Positions 10,753-24,300 of a DNA stretch of 64,000 bases are shown piece after piece. The notes under the pieces were generated by a model that was given only the letters and a program-made list of their open reading frames with translations, was not told the origin of the DNA and ran no database searches. Numbering within the stretch: the first letter of the stretch is position 1; the number at the start of each line of letters is the position of its first letter. Origin of the DNA: Glycine soja (Eukaryota > Streptophyta > Magnoliopsida > Fabales > Fabaceae); contig NC_041010.1 of assembly GCF_004193775.1 (NCBI RefSeq), positions 38,119,562-38,183,561 of the forward strand, in the 5' to 3' direction. Position numbers and translations under genes: made by a program.

Positions 10753-11784
10753 AAAGTATTTCTTGAGAAGATTCTAAATGAAAACCATGGACTTCCATGT
10801 TTCTGCCATGGACACTCAACAGGTGCAGCCATTACTCTTAAGGTATGGCTTGTATAAAGAGTTTAATTTCTACGCTTTGACACTATTCACACTGTCAACC
10901 AATCATAGATATTAAATTACATTAGGAATGATTGTTATGGTAATTATTTTAAAAGTCAACAAAATTACTAAACATGACAATTTCTGATTGGTTAGCAGTG
11001 TAAAAACCTTTTACAATGTCAGTATGTATACTATTTAGTCTATATAAAATATGACTCTTGAAACTTACATTTGGGGAAAAAATTGTCCAGGACCTAATGA
11101 CTACAAAATTGATTCAGCTTTTCCCTGCTAAATATATTGTAGGCACTGCTTGATCCAAAGGTTGAAGCTAGCATAGTTGGTGCTACATTCACATCACCAG
11201 CAGTTGGAGTGGAGCCTTCTCATCCAATTTTGGTGGTGAGAATACCCTGCTGGATGCATCCAACTTATTTGATTATAAATACATACATTCTGCATCTTCA
11301 TTTACACCAGATATATAAAACAATGCATACTTGCATATACATCAGTGAATAGAACTACTCTTGATCTCTATATTTTCTTCATGACAGGCACTTGCGCCTA
11401 TAGTTTCATTTTTGCTGCCAACATATCAATGTAATTCTGCATATAAAAAGGGGTTGCCAGTTTCTCGAGATCCGGACGCTCTAATTGCTAAATATTCAGA
11501 TCCATTAGTATGCACAGGATCTCTTAGAGTACGTACCGGCTATGAGATTCTTCGAACTACGAGCTACTTGCAACAAAATCTCAGAAAACTGAGAGTTTCC
11601 ATTTCAAGTTCTCCATGCTGATTCTGTTACTGATCCTGATGCTTCTCAAAAATTGTATGAACAAGCATCCTCAACAGACAAAACTATCAAATTGTATGAA
11701 GGCTTTGCACATGACCTCCTTTTTGAACCTAAACGAGAGGATATCACTCGCAACATAATTCAATGGCTGAATAGTCGAATATGA
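10753..11784 (+). pseudogene. monoacylglycerol lipase / caffeoylshikimate esterase-like pseudogene
   Basis: Three exons are recognisable: 10753-10842, 11143-11235 and 11388-11784. They encode the C-terminal two thirds of a plant MAGL-type alpha/beta hydrolase. The nucleophile elbow GHSTG is present (CHGHSTGAAITLK), then TSPAVGVEPSHPIL, PVSRDPDALIAKYSDPLV and RVRTGYEILR. Near 11596-11598 one extra T in GTTTCC shifts the frame; without it the text would continue in the family pattern (VLHADSVTDPDAS, then GFAHDLLFEP with the catalytic His region) to the stop at 11782-11784. The N-terminal exons with the HG oxyanion segment are absent, and the first exon begins behind a normal AG acceptor. It is a 5'-truncated, frameshifted copy. 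MAGL versus CSE cannot be decided. Confidence 0.88.
10877..11022. mobile_element. small inverted-repeat element inside the pseudogene intron
   Basis: A left arm containing CACTGTCAACCAATCA pairs with a right arm whose complement reads CACTGCTAACCAATCA; both arms extend outward through TTGACA-like ends. This is the plan of a MITE of about 150 bp. No clear target duplication was seen. Confidence 0.45.
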
Positions 11785-12518
11785 ATCAAGTTAGAGCAGT
11801 AAGGGAAAAGATCATGGAAAATTTTCAACCCAAGGAATTGAAAGATAAATAGTTCAGTGATCAATTTCATCGGTTGAGAGGAAAAAAACAAACTTGAAGC
11901 TGTACAAAATCTGAGGCATACTTTTTTGTATTGGAATCCTGAAAATCATTTAATGGTTAGCCAATTCTTTTTATTATTGGTACCTGCCTTCTTTTTTTTT
12001 TTTTGTGGGAAAGCAATTGCTATCCTCACTAATTTATATTTTATATAACAGTAAAGATTTCCAACCCGGTAGAGGGGTGGAGAGTATCTCTTTTAAATTG
12101 CACTGATGAGAAACAATCAGTTATCAAGATATCCTAATCAACAAAGGCTGTGACAGATAGCAAACATAGTTGAGAACTTCATAATTTGCAAATAAATGAA
12201 AATCCAGAAACCTGAATCTTACAAAAGGAAGCTCAAAAGGCAACATTTTTTTAAAGAAAAAAGCATGCTTCTTAATCTTTATGCCAAATTGCCAAAATTA
12301 TAAACCGACTTGGTTGAGTACATTTGCCTCATAGTAAGAGTTATAGTGATTTTTCTATCTTCTCAAATTGGGGATTTTGTAAGGATATAATAACTACAGA
12401 ATTACATACATCAATGAGAGTTGTTCCTGATAAAGATTACAACAATGCTTTTTCTTTTTAAATTTCAATCACAATTCTGCTTCCTCATGTGACATGTCTA
12501 ATCCAAGTTGTACTACCT
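11785..12518. other. spacer without a recognised gene
   Basis: Non-coding sequence after the lipase-like pseudogene, including a T run near 11992-12004. Nothing else is recognised. Confidence 0.4.
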
Positions 12519-12840
12519 TCAACTTTGGATTTGCATTTTCCCCTGAATTACAATTTCTTGGAAAGGGAAATAGCAGTGGGGTAGTTTTTTTTTTTGGTCT
12601 GCAATAACAGTGGGGTAGTGCTTGATCTTCACAAGGGATCCTAAAATCTGATTAAATTGAGTTATTATGGGTGGGGTAGTTAGTATTCTCATGGAGCATG
12701 CAATGGAATGAAACAAAGGCATCAAGAAGATTGTTATTATTGTGAATGGAGGATGAGTGAGAATGAGGGTGGAGCTTTGCAGTTGCAGGATAACAAAGAA
12801 GAAACTTGGGAAGGGAAAGAGAACAGCGTAACCTTAACAC
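12519..12840 (-). pseudogene. broken N-terminus of an Rf-type PPR gene
   Basis: Read from 12840 leftward, the sequence encodes a signal-like start (MLRLRCSLSLPKFLL) and HSSSIHNNNNLLDAFVSFHCML. It then changes frame to TPPIITQFNQILGSLVKIKHYPTV, which is the hallmark start of legume Restorer-of-fertility-like P-class PPR proteins (FNxIL.S..KMKHYPT). After HYPTV there is an A/T run, and the words CTACCCCACTG.TATT recur, so a small duplication lies at the break. None of the expected following repeats is present. Two different frames are needed within 320 bp and all later PPR motifs are missing, so it is a dead fragment. Confidence 0.72.
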
Positions 12841-12849
12841 CGTGAGGTG

Positions 12850-13720
12850 CCTCCCACTGTCACAGTCATTGCGCAGGATCCGTTCTAAAATATTAAGGTT
12901 TGGTAAAATTCCATGCCGTATTCCCGAGAGGGAGACTCAACCTCCAACTGTTTGTGTCAGTGTTTTTTGAGATGTTATCCCACGTTCCAAGGCTGTTTTT
13001 TAAGAAGTATAAGATTCATTGTATAATTAAAAAAAAAAAGATTAAGGATTTAGATTCTCTGTTATCTGTTAATAAAAACAAACAATACTCCCCATCCATA
13101 TTTGTCAAAGAAAAGGAAAAAAAAACTAACTTTTTAAATTTGTTTGTTAGGTTATATTAACGTACATTAAAACGGTTATAAAAATTGAAAAGGAAGGGTG
13201 CACGCTGCATGTTTTTATTTTATTATCCAGAAAAAAAAAGGTGATAGAATGGCATTAGAACAGGTGTAGTATTACTCGATAGTAAACTAGAGAAAAGATT
13301 AAAAAAAGAAAACTACAGAAGGGAAAAATATTAACATTCTCGCAAACACTCTCTTGGTCATGAAATGTGTATATCCATTTATTGGTCAAAAAATTGATAA
13401 AATAAACATTTAACTAAAAGAAATCTTGTAGTCAGCCACTTTCCCTTTACATCAGCCATCCTTATTATAATTGTCACAACAGTCATTAGTAATTTGAATT
13501 TTGTTGGATTTGAATTTTGACAGGTCTATATCGGTTGCACACTTAATACTCCAACAAAAATCACCATAATGAAGGATAAACCAATGTGGGAATATCTAAT
13601 TTTAAGATATCCTTTTAATAGTGAAAACCAATTCCAATGTCACTGATCAAAAAGGTGAAAAATATTTGTACTTTCAGTCCGTACAGACTTTGCCTTGGGG
13701 TGCATGGGAGTGAGCAGGAC
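12850..13720. other. intergenic stretch, nothing recognised
   Basis: AT-rich DNA between the PPR fragment and the 3' end of the DUF760 gene. Short open frames show no family features. Confidence 0.5.
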
Positions 13721-16940
<3,220 letters not shown>

Positions 16941-17535
16941 TGGCAGCTATGGGGAAAGCGATGAAGGTTGTTGAATGAATGAATGAAGAAAAGCATGATG
17001 TAATAGGAATGGAGAAGATGAAGCATGGAGCGACCCTACCTACCTCTGATGAAGACGCAGGGATTGAATGGAAACTAAGAGAGAGAAAAGAACCCTAGAG
17101 AGATTAAAATGTCAAGGAGTGCGTGCGTGTCTGTCTCTCCTTATTTTTTATTTTTACAAGATAAAGTTGTTTTTCTACATCATTAACTACTTAATTCAGT
17201 TCATTGCATAATACTGTACGAGTACTAGTACTCTTTAATTAAAAGAAGAAAAAAAAATCTAATTTAAGTTCATCATGTTATAAATTCAGTGATAAGAATT
17301 TGGGTAGTAAACATCTAATTTCATCACTTAAGAAAATAGATTCTAATTTAAAGTTCTTGTACTTTTTTTTGAAAGGAAAGTCCTGGTACTTTTGTATGAG
17401 AAAAATTTACTTGTTCAATAAAACTTAGGCTAAAACATATGTTTGATTTAGTCCCCAACGTTTTATAAACATGTTCAATTTGGTTCTTTAGTTAAGGGAC
17501 ATAGACTGAGATGTTAAAAGACGCTGATCTAACCG

Positions 17536-17700
17536 TTATATTTCGTTTGGTCCTTCTTGTTTCAGGTGTGGTAGTAGCGAAGAAATCATTCTCCACTTGC
17601 TTAGGGACTGCCACGAAAGCAAAAAAAGTTTGGGATATGTAACATTTTGAAGTATGTATTGCCTGACATAAAAATTAGTGGCCAGAGTATATAGTTTTCC
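17536..17700 (+). mobile_element. possible LINE zinc-knuckle (zf-RVT) remnant
   Basis: After TTTCAG the frame reads RCGSSEEIILHLLRDCHESKK, close to the CxxCG...E...HLLRDC pattern at the C-terminus of plant LINE polyproteins. It is interrupted soon after by stops. Only about 100 bp are recognisable, so the call is tentative. Confidence 0.4.
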
Positions 17701-17800
17701 CAGGAATGAGAGTAGCATACTTGATTCACTTGATACTTCTTACATTTTAGTTTATAACTTTTAACTACATATCCTAGTTTTGTTTAATTGAAACTTTATA

Positions 17801-18097
17801 GCATCTCCAATGTAAAGTATTTTCATGATTTCTTAGGCTAAGGAACGGTTTCTTGTAAATTTTTTTGGAGTATAGTGACGTGACAAACTGAGTTTCTTTC
17901 TTGCTAAGAATAGTTTTTTATATAAAAAACTCTAATATTTGAATTTTTTTATAATTTTTTACGATTTCTTGCATTGGAGTAAAATTTTATATGAGTTTCT
18001 TATAAATAACATAACACCGTGTAAACCAACAAAAATAATACGAGGATCATAAAAAGATGATTAAGAAACTCATATAATTTTTTTGCATTCAAGATGC
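17801..18097. mobile_element. MITE with GCATCTCCAATG-type ends
   Basis: The left end GCATCTCCAATG and the right end (complement GCATCTTGAATGC) form an inverted repeat. The interior repeats the phrase ATATGAGTTTCTTA and its complement. It lies in the gap between the DUF760 and XLG genes. Confidence 0.55.
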
Positions 18098-18207
18098 TCT
18101 TAGCATAGATATGTATGTGGAATGAAGACCATATTGAATCTAATGGTTCTGTAGTCATACCTATGCATACCTATGTTTGATAGCTATCTAACTTCAACAA
18201 TGTGCAG

Positions 18208-18522
18208 ATCTCCATAATAGAGATTATGCTTTATTGAAAACTGTGCTGGTAATCAACTTGGAGGTTTGTGTCTCATGTAGTCTATGTTTTCTGTGTATTC
18301 ATATTATATGTAAGCTTTGAGTGTGTGAGATCAACACGACAGGACAGCAAAATTGAAGTGCCCTATAAGAATTTTATATGTTTTGATATGGAGATGACTC
18401 CTTTTTTCTGTCTTTTTTTCAATGATTCATGGCTTACTATGGATATTTTTTATGTATAGATTGAAGCTGCTGAATCATGGGAGGAGTCAATTGATGAAAT
18501 TATTGCTGGTTTTAAGAATTAA
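18208..18522 (+). pseudogene. two exon-like fragments of an unrecognised gene
   Basis: A segment 18208-18263, behind CAG and before GGTTTG, reads (D)LHNRDYALLKTVLVINLE. A segment 18460-18522, behind TATAG, reads IEAAESWEESIDEIIAGFKN and a stop. The phases fit (second begins at phase 0). The polar, helical look is gene-like, but no family was recognised and no upstream exons were found. It may be the 3' remnant of a gene or chance. Confidence 0.3.
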
Positions 18523-20806
18523 CATCGGCGGAAGCTTTTGTACAGCGTCTCCTTCTACTAAAAATACCCCAGTCTCCCAAGAAAAAGAAGTGTTACAGTA
18601 ATTGAATATTTAATGGTTTCATTAAGCATAACATCAAAACCATTTTTGTAAATTTGACATGTAGATCTCATTTCAAATGAACCCATTTTTGTATTGGATA
18701 TTGTGCATTAAATTTTAGAAGGATTAAACTACCAAAAGGATTATGATTCATACCTGTTTTATCTGTTCATTCGACTATCTGGCTTGGAATATTTGTAGTA
18801 AAATGATCAAATAAGTGTAATGAGTTTATTGCATTCGAATGCTGTGTTGTATATTTTTTTATTTTTGTATTTGTGCACCAAAGTATAGCTACCCGAGGAG
18901 GGAGTAATCTAATCGCTTTGAAAACGATAGAAATTATCAAAATATATTTTATTTTCTAATGAAGTGTTTTCTATATGCATGTTCAAGGATTAAACTATGG
19001 GGGACTTGTTTCAGATTCAGTTATACCTGATATTCAATTATACCAATGGTATTAGGCTTTGCTCGTTCCAGAATGTGCTAAATGTAAAGCCTCAAGAAAT
19101 ATATATATATATTACATAAATAATTATACTAAGAATCGAGTAAAGGTTCGCTTATAACCATTTTACTTCTAGTGTGATATATAAATATAAATGGCTTAAT
19201 TATATTTTATATCCCTAATTTTTTATTTTTGAAATTTTTTATTTTTAATAAATTAATTTGGTGTATCATACTTTCAATTTTTAAGAAATTTGTAAATTTT
19301 ATCCTTTATGATTTATACATTAATAAGCATAAAAATTGAAGAGAAAAATTGTTAAAGAAATAAAAAAGTTAAAAATAAAAATCGTTAAAAAAATTGGGTG
19401 CAAAATTTTTTTTAAAAAAAAGTTGGGATAAAAATTATAATTATGTTAAAAGTAAAATGAGAGAAAGTAAAATTCTTTCTTAAAAATTAAAGATAAAATA
19501 TGTTATATTAATTTATTGAAAGTAAAATTTATTAATATAATAAAAGTATTTTGAGTCACAATAAATCATTGGACTCAACCATGAGTGCGCTGAGACCAAG
19601 TCATGTTTATAACTCATCATCAATTCAATCATTTGCATTTGATCAGTTAATAACATTCTTTTCTTTTTTTGGTCTAGAACAAATAACGTTCAAATGGTTT
19701 AAAATTAATAACTTGCTAAGGAATTGACCAAGGCTGTTTCAAACGCCTACATTGAACGCAAGACTGTGCCAAATTTACAAAATAGCGTTCCTTGTTGATA
19801 CTGCACCTTAAAAGTATAATCTCTTCAATTTTTTTTTAAAAAAGGAAAAGTATAATCTCTTTAAGTTTTTTTTTAAAGGAAAAGTATAACTTGAGTTTTT
19901 TTAAAAGAAAAGTATAACCTCAAATTTATTTAACTAATTTAGTTCACCTATTTTTAAAATGAAGTAGATTTAATTTTGTGATGTTTTTTTATCTAGAAAT
20001 CTAAATTCTAATTTTTTTATTTAAAATCTTCACAAATTCGACTAATTATTATCTATCTATTTTTCAGAATAGTTATAAATTTTAACATTTAAATTATAAA
20101 TTAAAATTTAAAAATAAAGTAAATTTGATCAAAGTTGAGTTAAATTAATTTTAACTCACTTTTCAAAATAGTTTTACATCAATTTTTTTTAAAAGACAAT
20201 TTCAATATCAATTTTTTTTAAAAGGCAATTTCAACACGTGTTTGATTGTGTTTTAGTTTTTCTAATCTATTTTATAGAATAATTTTAAAAATAAAGATGT
20301 TTTGATTTTTTTTTAGTTTTTTAGTAACCATAACATTGCATTAAAATTAATTTTATCAATGACTAATTTTTTATAAAGACATATATTTATTATTACTAAA
20401 TAAGTTATTTATACTAATACAACTTAATTTTATTTATTAATATTATCTTATTCATATATACTAATAATATTAACTATTAGATACTAAAAAATAATAAATA
20501 TATAATAATACTAAAATAAATATAATATTATAAAAAAATAACTCATAATTCTAATATTATATCTTTTCCTAAAATAAATACTATAAATAATAACTTTGTT
20601 TTAAATATTTTTTTCTTTTATAAAATTGTGATGTTATCATTTTTATTTTTTCTTTACATATTTTAATGAATGGAATAAGATATTATTATCAATATGACAA
20701 TTTTTTTTCTTTTCCTAAAAGAAATAGTATTTAGATGATATGTTTGCAAATAACCTTCTTCCAATATATTTATATCATATCCAATATACTTGTATTTCTG
20801 TACAAA

Positions 20807-20837
<31 letters not shown>

Positions 20838-21080
20838 TTAATTTATATTCATTAATTTTAAATCATTAATATCAATAGTATTAGTATATATTTATAAACA
20901 GATGGTTATTAATTTTTAGTCTCTTTTAATTTTTTTCTAAATTGAAAGGAACAATAAAGAATTAAAGAATTGCTATTTTGATGAACAGAATTAAAGAAAT
21001 TAAGCGTGCAGCAAGTGTGCAAGTGCAACTAAGGCAATGCCTATGTCATAAATACGTATTAAACATGCATATATGAAATC
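18523..21080. other. AT-rich intergenic DNA
   Basis: Very AT-rich, with A/T homopolymers and a (TA)n tract near 20815-20839. No coding features were recognised. Confidence 0.5.
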
Positions 21081-21084
21081 ACGA

Positions 21085-21092
21085 TGACGTCA
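21085..21092. promoter_or_regulatory. TGACGTCA bZIP-type element
   Basis: A perfect palindromic TGACGTCA, the binding core for TGA/CREB-type bZIP factors, lies about 230 bp before the XLG start codon. Its position in the presumed promoter makes use plausible; activity is inference. Confidence 0.5.
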
Positions 21093-21313
21093 AACATAAC
21101 GGAATCGGACACCGTCAATGAAGAGAGACAGAGTCTGCCGTTAAATGCCTCCGTTTACTTTCTTTCTGCCAACTGCTGCAGCTGACAACTCAACACTGAA
21201 CTTTTCTCTCTCTCTGATCCAAACCAAAAGACGATGAAACCTTTTGGTTGATTCCTTCGAACTCTCTCTCTCTCACACTTTCCTTCACTTTCTCGCCATC
21301 CAAACCCTAAATA

Positions 21314-24300
21314 ATGGCGTCGGAATCCACCGGAGACGACAAATCATGGGAGCACATCCTTCGCCGCATGCTCCCCGCCGGCGCGCCGCTTCCCGACGAG
21401 GAGCACCTCGATTACTCCATCGCCGTCGAGTACGAAGGTCCTCCGGTTCCTTACGACGTTCCAAAGGTCGATCCGCTCAAAATCGGAGCCTCCACCGGTG
21501 GCGGCGCCGTTCCGATTCGCACTGCTTCAATCGACTCCGATCACAACGCGGCGGCCTCGATTCCGGTCGCTATGCCAGTGCATCCGCGGTTCTCGCGGTT
21601 CAGCCGCGTCCGCAACGGCGGCTTCGACCGCGCGCCGCTGCCTCGGAGTCCGGCAGAGAGCCGGCGGTCGTCGTCGGTTTCCAGGACGCAGTCGCAGTTC
21701 GATTCGCGCAGCGGCGAGGTGGCTTACCGCTCTGATTTCTCCGGCGAGGTGAACGCCGACGCCGACGACGGTGCGAGTTCCGCGTCAGCGGCGTCCGCGC
21801 CGCAGACGCCTCCGAATTCTGCTCCGGTGCCGCGGAGTGGCACCGGAGCTGGCAAACGCCCGACGACGGTGACGTTTCATACTCCAAGGGACTCGGAGGA
21901 CGACGATGGCGACGATTATCTGTCGCCGCGTTCGGTAGCGACGGAGCCGGTGGGATCGCCGTTGACCGCTTCGCCGTCGCGGAATAAGAAACGGTGGATT
22001 TGTAGCAGATGCGGGAATAGTAACAGGCTGAAGGAGAAGGAAGCGTGTTTGGTGTGTGATTCAAGGTATTGCAGTAACTGTGTTCTGAAAGCGATGGGGT
22101 CTATGCCTGAGGGAAGAAAATGCGTGAGTTGCATTGGGAAGCCAATTGATGAGATGAAGAGGTCGAGTTTGGGGAAGTGTTCTAGAATGTTGTCGAAAGT
22201 GTGTAGTTCTTTGGAGATTAATCAGATAATGAAGGCTGAAAAGGAGTGTCCTGCGAATCAGCTTCGACCGGAGCAGCTTGTTGTGAATGGCAGACAGCTG
22301 AGGCAAGAGGAGTTGGCTGAGATTCTGGGCTGCTCCATCCCTCCTCAGAAGTTGAAGCCTGGGAGGTATTGGTATGATAAGGACTCTGGACTTTGGGGCA
22401 AGGTGAAAATGGAAAAATAATATATCATGTTTAATGTTTCAATGTATAGTATTTTGTGTTTGTCTGTCTTTGTTAAATATAGGAACTACTGTTTTTGGAT
22501 TGCTTTATTATTGTTTGGCTGAATTTGGATGTGATGGATTGGTTTCAGGAGGGTGAGAAGCCTGATAAGATAATAAGTTCAAAGCTAAATATCGGAGGAA
22601 AGCTTCAGACGGACGCGAGCGATGGGAATACTAGAGTCTACATGAATGGCCGTGAAATAACAAAGATTGAGCTTAGAATGTTAAAGGTAATCAAATCAAT
22701 AATCATGTTTCTATTTCGTCTGTGTTTGGAAGATTCGATTCTGAATGAAATAGTAAAACATGGAAGTTAGTAAATTTACTAGAAGGCTAGAATGCTAGAT
22801 ACCAAATTCCTTGGCTGAGCGTCAAGGTTTTCTATGTTTGGGCTTCAACTAAGGTTGTGTGTGATTTACCTTGTTGGAACCCTACTGACTGAATATTGAT
22901 TGCTGTAGTGCTTAACGAGTTTATAGACAATAGGTTATATAAGGAAAAATACACAAATGAATACAGACCTGCGTTATTTTTTTTGTTTTTGATCAGCCAA
23001 AATAATTATATATTTATATTAAGAGAGTACCAGAGGTACTGAAAGTGTACATGAGTAAGATACAAGTGTGACAAATTTGAAATCAGCCGCTTAGTAGTCC
23101 ACCCCAGGTTGGGGCACACAGCAGGCTCAATTACAAATGATTGCCCTGCACTCCTAATGATTACTACATCTAAAACCTTGAGTCAGATTTGATGACCACT
23201 GATTGTAGTGAGTGGTGAAATCCTTCTCTAAGTTTTTCATCCACGTCCATACCAAAAACAGTGTGTCCTCCATCAATCTGTTTGCATTGAAATTGCTATT
23301 GGAAAAAACTATGTCATTTCTGTGCTTCCATATGCTCCAAGTCAGTGCTATCCACCATCCTTTCCATCTAGATGCTGCCATTCCTTCCACAATATAAGAC
23401 GCATGCTGAATAAAATGTTGTCTTGGATGGATAGGGAAAACATGCACCAAATTCACCCAAGACAATGACTCCCACCAAACTGGAATTATTTTCCAGCAAT
23501 GAAAAAACAGATGTGACGCGCTCTCTTCCACACTTCCACAAAAGGGACATGTGAAATCCTGCAAAGTCAATTTGCTTCTTCCTCAGGTTTTCTCTCGTCG
23601 GTAGCCTATCCATGAGTAATCTCCAAACAAACACAGCCGCTTTAGATGGAACCTTGAGCTTCCACAACTCCTTGAACTCTTCCCCCTGAACCTCCGTAGG
23701 TACATGCTGTCTAAGCACCTTGTAGGCACTCTTAGCTGAGTACTGACCAGTTGGGTCAGAATCCCACACCCACTGGTCAGCGGTTGTAGGTCTAATTCTG
23801 GTTCCCTCCAGCTCTTGAATAAAAGAAACTGCCATCTGTATCTCATTATCAAAGAATGATCTTCGCCACTTAAAGTCCCACTCCCAACCAGATTCTTTGT
23901 GATTTCCCATGTTCTGAATTAATTGGTTTTGCTGTTCCGATATGGTGTATAGTCGAGGATACTTCTCCAATAATTTATTCCCACCTCCTGTCCATGAATC
24001 CTCCCAGAATTTTGCTTCATTTCCACACCCAACCTGCCATGTTATTGAGTTGTTCAAAAGCTGCCCCTGCTGTGTATGTTGACACAATTTCTTCAAATCC
24101 CTCCACCATATAGATTCTTTAGCAGCTCTCGGATCTTCATTTAGTCCTCTCCAGCCACCATACTTTGAATTAATTAACCTTACCCACAATTCCCCCGGGC
24201 TTTGAAATAATTCCCACTTCCATTTACCTATAAGTGCCACGTTAAAAGATGTGATGTCTTTAACCCCCAAGCCTCCTTCCTCCTTTGGCAAGCACACCGC

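Noticed and set aside
21244..22306. Several overlapping open frames in the XLG first exon
   Set aside because: Shadows of a GC-rich exon; the frame starting [16 protein letters not shown] is the one with family motifs and correct splice phase.
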